Below are positions 44,096-54,249 of a stretch of DNA of 64,000 nt, one piece after another. The stretch's first letter is position 1. Every line of letters begins with the position of its first letter. The notes under the pieces are model-generated. The model was not told the origin of the DNA. It saw nothing but the letters and a program-made list of their open reading frames with translations, and did not search any database. This stretch comes from Isoetes taiwanensis (Eukaryota > Streptophyta > Lycopodiopsida > Isoetales > Isoetaceae). The translations under genes were made by a program, and so were the position numbers. The stretch lies in assembly GCA_021234155.1 (NCBI GenBank), contig JAJEKV010000248.1:374001-438000 (forward strand), read 5' to 3'.

Positions 44096-44290
44096 TAGCA
44101 AGGGGTACTTGACAATACTGAGTTGGGACTGTAACAACTCTTAACACTACCCATTCGACAGGGGTCGGTTGCGCCTGAGATTGGTTGTGTTCTTTATTAT
44201 AACGATGGTAATGTAGATGTAGTATAGGATGTGGCTTTTATGTCATCTCAAAACTAACTTTGTAAAAAAAAAAAAAAAAAAAAAAAAAGG
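44096..44290 (+). mobile_element. Retroposon 3' end with poly(A)
   Basis: GTAGATGTAGTATAGGATGT then TGGCTTTTATGTCATCTC lead into a run of A (44263-44288). It looks like the 3' UTR and tail of a LINE or a processed transcript, possibly the 3' end of the LINE whose ORF2 is cut at 43563. Confidence 0.45.
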
Positions 44291-44564
44291 AAAAGAAGAA
44301 AAAAAAGGGGAACAAAAAGGTGAGAGTTGAAGGCATGTTGGAACATTGAATAGATTGGAATATGTAGTATAATAATGGGGGTTTCCGTGGGGCTTTGATA
44401 TGGATGCATAATTCGTCATTCTTGAGACCATAGACCATACCCCTAAAATAATGAATGGGTTATTATTAAAAAAAAAAAAAGATTTCATAAAAATTATAGG
44501 AAAAAACGACTGACAATGAAGTCGGTTGCATTGGTTGAATTACTTTTATAAAGATATTAAATTA

Positions 44565-44600
44565 CTAGTAATGGTGCCCAGCGTTGCTGGGTATAAGTTG
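44565..44600 (-). mobile_element. Helitron-type 3' terminus (antisense)
   Basis: CTAGTAATGGTGCCCAGCGT starts at 44565 and the hairpin GCCCAGCGTTGCTGGGT spans 44576-44592. Read on the minus strand this is hairpin, spacer, CTAG. It matches 54222-54249 almost exactly in the opposite orientation. The body would run to the right. Confidence 0.72.
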
Positions 44601-44699
44601 GAAACCTGTGTGGATGGAAACATAGTCAACCCAGACTTCTGTTCATAAATCAATGTAATAGAAACCAAGCCTAGTGTTGCTGACCTATAAAAGGTTTTT

Positions 44700-46045
44700 A
44701 TGCATTTAATACCCTTTCTCTTCCCTTTGATTTTTGCTCTATCCCGTGTTTGCCCTTTTCCTTATTATCCTACACACTTTCTTTTTTCCTTTTTCCCATT
44801 TTTCCTACACGTTATTTTTTTTCCTTCTCCTTTTTTTTTTTCTTTTTTTAGCCCCCTTCTCCCCCCCTTTTCCTTTCCCTTCCCCTTTTTCCCTTTTTCT
44901 TTTCCTTTCCCTTTTCCTTCAAATTTTCCCTTCCCTTTTCTTTTTCCCTTTTCCTTCTTTTATTCCTTTTTCTCACTCTTTCCCTCTTCCCTTTTTTCTC
45001 GTGCTTTTTTTCCCTTCCTCTCTTCCTCTTTTTCCATTCCTTGCTCTCCACCCTTTTCCCCTTCCCTTTTCCTCCTTTTTCCCACCCTTTCCCTCTTTCC
45101 TTTTTCTCGGCCGCTTTTTATCTTCCTTTTTCCACTCTCTTGTTCTTTTCCCCTTTCCCTGTCCCTTTTTCTATGTCATTTTCCCATTTCCTTTTTCTCT
45201 TTCCTCACCTTTTCTCTCTAACCTTTTCCCTTCTTTTTTTGATGCCCTATTTTTGCTTCCCTTTTCCTCTTTCTTCACCCTTTCCCTCTTCCCCTTTTTT
45301 ACATGCCCTTTCCCCCTTCCCTTTTCCACTTTTCCTCGTGCCCTTTTTCTAGGTTCCCTTTTCGCCTTTCCATCTCCCTTTTCCTCTTTTCCTTTTCCTT
45401 TCCCTTTTCCCATGCGTTTTGTTGCTTTCTTCCCACCATTTTTCTGTTCATCTTTTTTCCCACCCTTTCCCTTTTCTCGATGCCTTTTTATCTTCCTTTT
45501 TTTCCTCTCTTTTTCTTTTCCCTTTTCCCTTTTTTCATGCCATTTTCCCCTTCCCTTCTCTTTTTTGCTCACCTTTTCGCTCACCTTTTCTCTCTAACCT
45601 TTTCCCTTCCTTTTTTCGATGCTCTCTTTTCGCTTCACCTTTCTCTTTCTTCACCATTTCCCTCTTCCCTTTTTCCCATGCCCTTTCCCCCTTCCATTTT
45701 GCCCTTTTCCTCGTGCCCTTTTTCCAGGTTCCCCTTTTCCCTTTCCATCTCTGTTCTTTTTTTTTTCTTTCCCTTTCCCTTTCTCCACGCACTTTGTTCA
45801 TCCCCTCCTTCCCACCCTTTTCCCTTTACTTTTTTTTCCTTTTCCCACCCTTTCTTTCTTCCCTTTTTTTCGTTGCCCTTTTTCCCTTCCCTTTCTCCCT
45901 CTCTATTTCTATTCTTTTTTTTTTCATTTTTCCCATGTCATTTTTACCTTCCCTTTTGCCCTTTTCCTCTTCGCCTTTTTCCCATGCCCTTTTTCCCTTC
46001 TCTTTTCCCTTTTATCCGTGCCTTTCCTTTTCCTTTCCCCTTAAG
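44700..46045 (+). repeat. 1.35-kb polypyrimidine tract with a ~376-base higher-order period
   Basis: Almost only C and T on this strand (TTTTCCCTTTCCC words). It is not a simple microsatellite: interspersed words such as CTCTCTAACCTTTTCCC (45214 and 45590), TTTTTCGATGC/TTTTGATGCC, CCTCGTGCCCTTTTTC(T/C)AGG and CCATGC(G/A)TTTTGTT recur at the same spacing, so a unit near 376 bases was duplicated. All long frames here (Phe/Ser/Pro-rich or Lys/Arg/Glu-rich) are composition artefacts. Confidence 0.9.
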
Positions 46046-46356
46046 AGATCAAATCATGACTAATCAGGGTAGTGGGAAATCATGCGATAAATCTCGGCCT
46101 TCAATTTCAATCAAAGGATCTCAGCCATTTAAATTAGGGCTTGATCCATTCAATACGCTATAACATCCTATATTATAATGTTTTGCTGTAATTCCTGGAT
46201 TTGGATCCTGCCCTAATTTGAATGGTGAGGATTTCCAATAAAAAATAATAAAAAAAGTGGCCATTCTTTAAAAATCCGGTTCTATCACGTTAACCTAAAT
46301 TTGGCTCCTCCTAAAAATCCCGCTTCCTCCCCCTTTCAGGCATAAGAGGTCGATTG

Positions 46357-47205
46357 GTGACCATGCATTTTCAAGAAGATTTAATGTGTGCTTCCGGATT
46401 GGGGCTTTGGGACCACTCTCGGCGATGCCGATTTTCTTACCATTTGTGCTTGAAGTAGAATTTTATTTGACCAGAAAAGTTGGCTATGGAGGCAAGAAGC
46501 AGAGGGTGTTATATCTTTTCCAAAAGGTCTTAGGTTGTGAAAGAGATGTATTCTATTATCTGCTATATATATGCGCATCGGGTGAATTTCCAATGGAAAA
46601 TAAGAAACAAGAGGCCATATCTTTGGATCCAGTTCGAGGCGATGTGCAACATCTTCGGGGAACACGCCGGAGACCAACCCGTTATCGCGAATAGAGCTGA
46701 TGGTGACCATGCATTTTCAAGAAGTTTAAGTGCTGCTATCTTGGGCTTTGGCTCGGCTCTCGGCGATGCCGCGAGGTTCTTATGGGTGTGCTTTTATTTT
46801 ATTTGACCCGGCTTTCCTAAGGAGGCAAGCGGCGGATGGTGTTAGATCTCTCCAAAAGCGTTAGGTTACGGAGATGTATTCTATTATCTGCTATATATAT
46901 ATACGCATCGGAGTGAATTTCAATGGAAAATAAGAAACAGAGGCCATATCTTTGGATCAGTTCGGCGATGTGCAACATCTTGAGAAGCGCCCGGAGACCA
47001 GCCCTACATAGCTGTGCAGAAGTGATGGTGACCATGCATTTTCAAAAAGTTTAAGTGCTTCCAATTGGGCTTTGGCTCGGCTCTCGGCGATGCCGCGGTT
47101 CTTATGGGTGTGCTTTTTATTTTATTTGACCGGCTTTCTAAGGAGGCAAGCGGTAGATGGTGTTAGATCTCTCCAAAAGCGTTAGGTTACGGAGATGTAG
47201 ATTTT
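46357..47205 (+). repeat. ~330-base tandem repeat, 2.5 copies
   Basis: Units start with GGTGACCATGCATTTTCAA at about 46357, 46702 and 47028. Shared blocks include CTCTCGGCGATGCCG, CTTATGGGTGTGCTTTT, AGGAGGCAAGCGG, CCAAAAGCGTTAGGTTACGG and ATTCTATTATCTGCTATATA. Units 2 and 3 are more alike than either is to unit 1. The third unit breaks off near 47205. No protein signature. Confidence 0.85.
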
Positions 47206-47789
47206 TTGGGGGCCCATGACTCGCGGCAAGACCCTCCCTTAGAGGTATGACATCTTGCATACATCCTCTATTTTGATTCTATGTTATTTAGGCGGCGTGA
47301 AGAATAGGTTAATAACTACCATGTGATGATGCCAAACTTTACCCATGATTAAACTTTCTTCTTGCTCCAAATATAAACAATTCTTGCTCCAAATATAAAC
47401 AATTATGAGCTTTCATTTTAATTGCTAGAGAATAGCATTTGGCATTCGGATGGACATCCACTTGCTAGCATTACGTATTGCATAGTGTCGAGGGCCATGA
47501 TTTATAGCCTTACCCCATCTTGGTAGAAGTATATCTACTGCTTAAGCATGTCATACTTACATGGAGCTATTTGGACAAACCTAAATATATGGCGGTGGAA
47601 TTGGACTTACCAAGCGCCATAGGCTGCCGACAAGTCTAGCCTTATCTAGCTCTTTGTTTATTTTTTTGTTTGTTTTTTGTTGTGGGTTGAGAGGTCTCAT
47701 AATGCCTAATCTTTCATTTCTTTTATGGTTCTGAGATAATGTATGCTAATGAAGTGGCCTCTTTGTCATTTTCAACATTTGGGATAGGC
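47206..47789. other. Spacer upstream of the kinesin fragment
   Basis: No clear coding block. A 25-base direct repeat (TCTTGCTCCAAATATAAACAATT) is at about 47350-47402. Further kinesin exons could lie here but I could not read them. Confidence 0.4.
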
Positions 47790-48460
47790 AATGGTCATCC
47801 GGTCGCGAGAAGGTGATCGTCTTAAAGGGGCAGCTAACACTTGGGTATGCATGTCACATTTATAGCCCAAATACTCTGAGACCTCGATAATAAACCTATC
47901 CATGCGGGCAAGTTATCATGGCATTAGTGGATATTGCAAATGGAAAGCGAGAGACATGTTTCCATACCGTGATTCCAAACTTACATTTCTTCAATACCCG
48001 CAAACATCCGTAGATAACATCGTGGCATGTTGTGATAAAACAACAAATACCGGCAAATACTTGAGTTAAAGGTGTTCTCTCTCTTGCAGGCTGCAACAAT
48101 TAGTAGCTTATGTTCTACTTTTGTCAATGCGGGATGAAGTCTGAGTCTGCGTCACCAAGATATGGCGAAATTGACATCAATAAGGATGCAAACCATCTGC
48201 GACATGCATGCGTAGCAACTTCTGCTTGGTAGATTTTCAAATGACAATCCATTATGTGAGGTGAGGGACTCATTTGTTGATCTTGCAAAAATGTGGACCA
48301 TAAAGTATATATGGATTACGAGGTGGGGAAATTGAACTTGCGGACAAAAAGCGATTGGGCTCTTTGGTAAGCGGAGTCATTAAGGCGTGTGGCAGGCTGC
48401 GGACAATAAACTAAAGGAACTTGCCAAAGAAATTGAACATTTAAATAGTTTGGTAACCAT
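47790..48460 (+). pseudogene. Kinesin motor-domain gene fragment, probably Helitron-captured
   Basis: Three motor-domain blocks occur in order on the plus strand: REGDRLKGAAN (47806-47838, the switch II/alpha-4 region that precedes NINKSLS in kinesins), GQVIMALVDIANGKRET (47906-47956) and PYRDSKLTFL (47962-47991, the universal alpha-5/loop-12 signature). They lie in different frames with damage between (for example two stops near 47890). A later coiled-coil-like stretch, LKELAKEIEHLNSLV, occurs at about 48413-48457 before a donor-like GTAACC. Intron-like AG|G boundaries precede the first block. The position between Helitron-type ends and upstream of Rep/helicase suggests gene capture. The kinesin identity is firm; the subfamily is not. 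Confidence 0.75.
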
Positions 48461-49419
48461 TCCTTCAAGCCTATTTCATTATTTCATTTCTTTCAATTGT
48501 CTGAAGTTTTATCCTTATTGTCTTTGTCTCGGGTTGATGTATAGGTGGTGTTGCCATCTTGGGCGTTGGATCGGGGGTTCAACCTACAAATGTGGTATGA
48601 TACTTTACAGTTCAAAGCACTTTTTAGCAATAGATTAGTTATAGGTGATAAATTGTTATTGGAACATTAGGTAAAGGCACTGATGTTTGGCATCACAACA
48701 TCACCTCGCTTCCTTTTGATCACATGGAAATACTTGGTTTGTCATAATATTTCTCTATCTTGATTACATTGTCATGTGAACTTCTTATTCTTTGTATAGT
48801 TGAATGCTCTCTCATCAATACATTTACGATATTAAGCGAAGCGGCACTATCAAGAGAAACATTATGACAAAAGTAATGACAAGAAGAGAAAACATTATGA
48901 CAAACAATCTCTATCTCTCAAACGTGAAAATCCTTAGAACAACCCCTTAAACCAATTTAAATGCTTTACATCAAGAAGGCAAAGGCGCCTTTAAAAAGGC
49001 CAACCTTTTTTGTCTTTTACCTTTTTTAGTCGGGTATAGATGATCCTCACGTGGAGGGTTTAGGCGATTCTTTAAGGAACACACAACTAACCCCTCTAGG
49101 ACTTTGCCTCGAAAGTGGCGTAAAATGCGGTATGTGCCATTACAAATAGGCCGAAAAACACGGTTTGCCCTTTTCCTTTAGCTACGTACAAAAAAAAACA
49201 CAAATTCTTTTGGCTATGTTTAAAAAGGCAAAAGGAAACAACACCTTTGCCTTTTTCCCTTTAAAAAGGCAAAAAGGAAACAACACCTTTTGCCTTTTAC
49301 CCTTTAAAAAGGCAAAAAGGAAATAACACCTTTTGCCTTTTTCCTTTTAAATAGCTATAAAAACAATTGTGAAGGAGCAAATGCTCATTAAACGACATCA
49401 TTTTGACATCTAATTTGCA
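48461..49419. other. Spacer with short inverted tandem repeats
   Basis: No gene. At about 48975-49350 the words CCTTTAAAAAGGCAAAAAGG and AAACAACACCTTTTGCCTTT alternate, giving about four ~55-base units that can each fold back (CCTTT / AAAGG). Confidence 0.55.
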
Positions 49420-50406
49420 ATGACCGGAGAGCGAGAAAGAGGCTTGCGAGGTCGGGGTAATTACAAAGAGAAGCGAGCTACAGAGACACCTCGGGGCGTG
49501 AAACTCGGTTGGAAGCGAAGAAGGGTATTACAGAAAAAAAGCGACAAAGCTGCATGCCATAGAAATAGAAAGCAACATCAACAAAACGAAGCGAAGGACC
49601 ATCATCAAAGATTGGGGCCGGACTTGCACAATATCGGCATGAGTACAGGAGACACCTCGGGAGCGTGGCTCGATTGGAAAAAGCGAAAAGAATTAACAAA
49701 AGGAAATTGCAACAAGCGCTACAAGAAACGGAAGAACAACACCGGCAAAAGGTAAAAGGCGCCCAATATAGGCGCAAAAGGGAAAGTTATGGGTTGTCCG
49801 CGAGAAGCGAAGAAGAGCATCAAGAGACTTGGCGAACTTACACAATACCAAGCCGCCAGGGGAGGCAGATCCACCTACATCTGAGAATAGCAAGGACACT
49901 TGAAGTCACACACAAGTAGAAGCGACACCAGCGTGGGCGTTCAATAGGGGAATGCATAGAGGATCTGTGGTGCATTGTCGTTCAAGGGCGATGGTACGAG
50001 CTAGTTTGTCATGATGGACAAATCAAAGCTGGAACCTCTACAACCAATGCCCCATCTAATTGAGAGATTATTGAGCCACCGGCACCCAAAAAGCACTAAC
50101 TTCCACCAACACATTAGGGCATACAATAGTGCTCTGCCTTTGCTTCCTTTGGCCAACATCGAGCAATTTGAAGGACCACGGACCGTATTGTTTCAAGATC
50201 AAGGACAAACCTATCATAGGGTAGGACCAGCTCATGCCGATAATTCCCGGCCCATAACATACTCCCGGCTCTACATTCTAGATCTTGACTATGCACATGA
50301 AGCACGGACCCAAAATCCTCGAGAATGTAAGTGCGATAGTGACCTACTCAAAAGAATTGGATCTTGCGAGCTCATAGCGTTAACCCCTATGCATCAGCTC
50401 TCATGA
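49420..50406 (+). pseudogene. Helitron Rep/helicase protein, N-terminal part, broken
   Basis: A very basic stretch (RRKRESYGLSARSEEEHQET at about 49772-49830 and ARLEKAKRINKRKLQQALQE at about 49668) resembles the Arg-rich N-terminus of plant Helitron proteins. It is followed at 50100-50310 by HQHIRAYNSALPLL, QDQGQTYHRVG and SRLYILDLDYAHEARTQNP, which match the conserved block (RxYNxA ... GQxYHRIG ... QLYIYD) before the Helitron-like N domain. Frameshifts lie near 49750 and 49920, and the frame ends at 50406. Confidence 0.75.
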
Positions 50407-52160
50407 TGATGATGCGAGGTAGAAAAAGCGGGCACAACGTTCGGTGAAGGCGTGAAAGACATCGGGATGTACTTCAATGTTTCTCGAAACACGGACCTTA
50501 GGAGATACAATCCGGCATGCTCAAATGAAGTTGTAATATTTGTCAGCATGAGGGCGGAGAGCCACCATTCGATAGGGACATCTGCATACATCAAAAATTT
50601 GGCGGCCTCAAGAAGATTCCAATCACAAACCCAAATCTTGATCCCTTAGTTTACCCCATTCTCTTTCCCTTTGGTGACCGGGGCTGGAGCATAGGAATCA
50701 AGAAGGCGAGGAAACAACTCCTGCATCGGCGTCTTCTAACAAAGCGAGATGCGTGACTATGTTTCAATTCTACAATTATCGGTGGCAATAAGGAGCAAAG
50801 ATTGGAACCCATTGCTTTCCTTGAGCAAGCTAACACAACAATTCATTGTTGATGTGTACTCAAAAAGTGGGAAGCAAACAATCTAAAAGCTGGATCAAAC
50901 AAAATCAAAGGAAGTTGCGGTAGAGTTATACCAAGGTCTCATTGACTACATAGATCGCGAGGAGAACAAAGAGGTTTAAGATCCGGCAAAATTTGGTCAT
51001 CCTTCCTTCTTCATACAATGGAAGCCGAGCAATGCAACAGAACTACCGAGGATTCGATGGCCTTGATCAGAAGATTTGGCAAAGCTGACCTCTTTGTAAC
51101 ATTTCGTCCAACCCAAATTGGGTAGAGATTAGACACAACTGCTACACGGACAATGACCACATGATAGGCGATTTGGTTTATGCAGCGTATTTTCACACAA
51201 AGCTCAAAGCATTCTTCCGACCTCTTTGAAAATGATATCTTGGGCAAGGTGAAGGCTGCGCATTATCACGATAGAGTTCGAAAGCGAGGCTTGCCACATT
51301 GCCACCTCCTCATGATTCTCGAACAAGAAGACAAGATCGGGATAGCGATGCCATTGGCCGGCATTACAAGCCGAGATCCGGGCCCGAAAAAATCCCAATC
51401 GCAAAACATCGTCATCAAGCATATGGTCCATGGTCCATGCGGCCCTCAACCAAATGCTCCTTGCATGCAAGCCAAGGAAGGCAATCCAGCGAAGGAATGC
51501 ACAAAAGGATTTCCAAAGCCATTCAATGACAATACCAAAGTCAACACAAATGGCTACCCGAGTATAGAAAGGCGGGATCTGACGGGCCACTTCATGAGGG
51601 GGGCAACGCCTATTGACAACGGATGGATAGTTCCCCACAATGTCGATTGTTTGCTTGAAAAGTGCGAGGCACATATCAATGTAGAACAGTGTTTTAGCGT
51701 TGGCGGCGTGAAGTATATCTATAAGTACATCCACAAAGGGCATGATCGAGCATCCATCAAGGTCAGCGAGAAGAACCTCTGGGGGAATCCACATCCACAT
51801 TCAATTGGGGCGAGGTGGGCAATACCTTGACGAGATCGTCTACGCAATTGAAGCAATGTGGAGGCTATCACAGTTCAAGATGCATGGCAACTCCCACCGC
51901 GATTACCACGGGCTACTGTTCACTTACCAAACAACCAAAATTTGTCTATTATCGGGGAAGGCCATGAAAGACAAGCCATCGGCGGCGGATGCAAAAAGCA
52001 AACAATGTTGTTGCATGGTTTGAACTCAACAAACACGACCAGCCCCATGCGTGAATACACTTATCGAAATCCCCAACACTATACATTCCTTGGCGCCCGG
52101 GCGTCACGGAAAAGAGGAGGGAAGTTCAAGCTCATTACGGATGTACAGCGTGAGCCCTAA
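50407..52160 (+). pseudogene. Helitron Rep (HUH nuclease) domain, broken
   Basis: The longest intact piece is 51180-51830 (216 residues). It holds RKRGLPHCHLLMIL, the HUH motif of the rolling-circle nuclease written His-Cys-His, then DRASIKV after GGVKYIYKYIHKG, whose two Tyr are the expected catalytic pair, and the downstream block VYAIEAMWRLSQFKMHGNSH in the next frame (51830-51900). Helitron Rep nicks one strand and joins ends for rolling-circle transposition. Upstream (50407-51180) the N domain is present but full of stops. The element cannot be autonomous as read. Confidence 0.85.
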
Positions 52161-52599
52161 GGATGGTGGCGCTATTACCTCCGTCTTCTATTGCCTACAT
52201 ATCAAAGGCGCCCAACCAGCTTGAAGACATGCGCGCATTAATGGGAAACTATGTTCAACTTTCAAGGAAGGCGCCAAAAGAGCTTCGGCTTATTGGAAGG
52301 CGATACCGAATGGGAGAAAACATTTCGAAGGCATCGTCTTTCGGATGCCAATCGGCTTCAGCGGACATTAGCATTCATTTGCCTATATAATGACCCACAA
52401 GATCCAATGCGGTGTGGGACCTCTTCAAGGACGGCTGACGAAGACTACCAGCGGAAGATGCCACGGGCGGGCTTATAACCATGCTTTGAAGGACATCGGC
52501 GACATCTTCCAAATGGCGGCTGCACATGCCAACAACTTGGACTGCGGAACCCGCGGATAGACATTCTAGGCAATCTCCCAAATGAACCCACCTTCGATC

Positions 52600-53990
52600 A
52601 CGAAAAGGAGTTGAAAGAAGGACAAGAAAACTACGGCAAGCTCAACGAGGGAAGCGAGAAGCACATAGCCGACATTATCCTCGATGCAATCAGCCAGCAT
52701 CAAGCCCCATGTATCAATGTGGATGGCCCAGGAGGCACAGGTAAAACATTCCTCTTCAACAGTCTGATCAGCATACTAAGAGGATGCGGCGTGGATGTTG
52801 TATCGGTGCTTGGGCGGGCATTGCCGACCTCCTATTGAAGGAGCACAAAGCTGTTGTTCATTCGGCGTTCAAGTTACCACTCAACCTCACACAAGAGGCA
52901 ACCTCGCACTCGTGCAACAAGCCAACAAGCGGAGGTACTTAGAAGGCAAGCATCATGGTATGGGGCCGAAATGGGGATGACACATACGCAAGCACTCACT
53001 GCCGTCGACAGGGTTCTACGTGAGATACGCCAAGATGACAGGCCGTTTGGGGGAATGATAATGCTCACCGGCGGAGATTTTCGACAACAATTGCCTGTGA
53101 TCAAGCGTGCAACAAAGACAGAAATCATCTCGAAGTGTGTCAAGAGAAACCCATTGTGGATTAATTTCAAAACCCACAAGTACGACACAAAACATGCGGT
53201 CGGAAAAAGGCGAGCAAATCTTCTCAAATTGGCTGCTACGACTTCGGTAATGGGGAGCGGATGAACAATGAGTCGGGACTTCGTCGCGACTTGGTTGAGA
53301 TACGAAGAATGCGTGGTAGAAGGCGAGTTGATTGACAACATCTTGACAAGGAAATAAGAGAGGAGGCAAATGTGCACCTATTGTATGACAAGGCCATCTT
53401 GACTCCAAAGAATGAAGACACGCTGAGAATCAACAATAAGGTCCTCCTAAGGTTGAATGGACAACTCCATACGTACACGAGTATAGATGCCATCATTGCA
53501 GAAGGCGAAGATGCTACAAGAGATTTCCCAATTGAGTTCATCAACCACGACTCGCCGGCATGCCACGCGCATAAGTTACATATCAAGGATGGTGCCATCA
53601 TCATCCTACTCGAAACATGAACCCAAAGGCGGTCTGCGCAATGGCACCGCGCCTCCGTGTAATCAAAGCGCCCAAGAATCATAGATGCGAGAAACAATCA
53701 GCGGCACCTACAAAGGAACACGGGTCCTCATACCAAGGATAACTTTGGAGCCATCGGATAGCGACCTCCTCCCCTTCAAGCGAAAGGCGGTTCCCGTCGC
53801 GACTTGCATTCTCGATGACCATAAACAAGTCACAAGGGCGGTCAATGACCTCGGTTGGCATCTACCTACCAACTCGATATTAGCACTGCGGCCCGACTCT
53901 ATGTCGCATTCTCAAGGTGCACTACACAACACGGAGTGAAGGTATACATGCAAGAAACCTCAAGACAAGAACCTTTGCTAAAAAAACAAA
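52600..53990 (+). pseudogene. Helitron PIF1-like helicase domain, broken
   Basis: Walker A is NVDGPGGTGKTFLFNSLIS (52715-52770). Then GIADLLLKEHKAVHSAFKLP in a shifted frame, a degraded Walker B region near 52960-52980, GGMIMLTGGDFRQQLPVI (53050-53105), KNEDTLRINNKVLLRLNGQL (53410-53465), FINHDSPACHAHKLHIKDGA, IPRITLEPSDSDLLPFKRKA (53730-53790), HKQVTRAVNDLGWHLPTN and finally RLYVAFSRCTTQHGVKVYMQ (53888-53950). The order matches plant Helitron helicases. At least five frameshifts are visible. The 3' terminus of the element follows at 54249. Confidence 0.87.
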
Positions 53991-54019
53991 AGGAGGTTCA
54001 CTCCAAATGTAGTCTACAA

Positions 54020-54090
54020 AGAAATTCTACGGGATGAAATAGCCCCTTAGTTTCTATAATAATTCTACGGGATGAAATAGCCCCTTAGTT
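54020..54090 (+). repeat. 31-base direct duplication near the Helitron end
   Basis: AATTCTACGGGATGAAATAG followed by CCCCTTAGTTTCT occurs twice in tandem (about 54021-54053 and 54061-54093). Confidence 0.85.
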
Positions 54091-54107
54091 TCTTACATTG
54101 TACTAAT

Positions 54108-54249
54108 ACCCAGCAGCACTGGGCACTATAACTATGTTTGAATATTTTTTTATTCCACTAATAAAAGCTTACTGCACACATTTTTTATTGCAATAAAAAC
54201 ATTAACAAACACACAACGAATGCCCAGCAACGCTGGGCACCATTACTAG
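54108..54249 (+). mobile_element. Helitron 3' terminus, with a second hairpin inside it
   Basis: GCCCAGCAACGCTGGGC (54222-54238) forms a hairpin; seven bases later CTAG (54246-54249) ends the element, followed by host T. This is the canonical Helitron 3' end. A related hairpin, ACCCAGCAGCACTGGGC, lies 114 bases upstream (54108-54124) followed by ACTATAAC instead of a CTAG, which looks like an older or failed terminus. The 5' end (TC...) of the element was not located. Confidence 0.8.

Noticed and set aside
44700-46163. Several long open frames on both strands (Phe/Pro/Ser-rich plus, Lys/Arg/Glu-rich minus)
   Set aside because: All come from the polypyrimidine composition, which has few stop codons; no domain or start context supports them.
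50114-50305. Minus-strand frames across the Helitron gene
   Set aside because: Shadows of the Rep/helicase coding strand.
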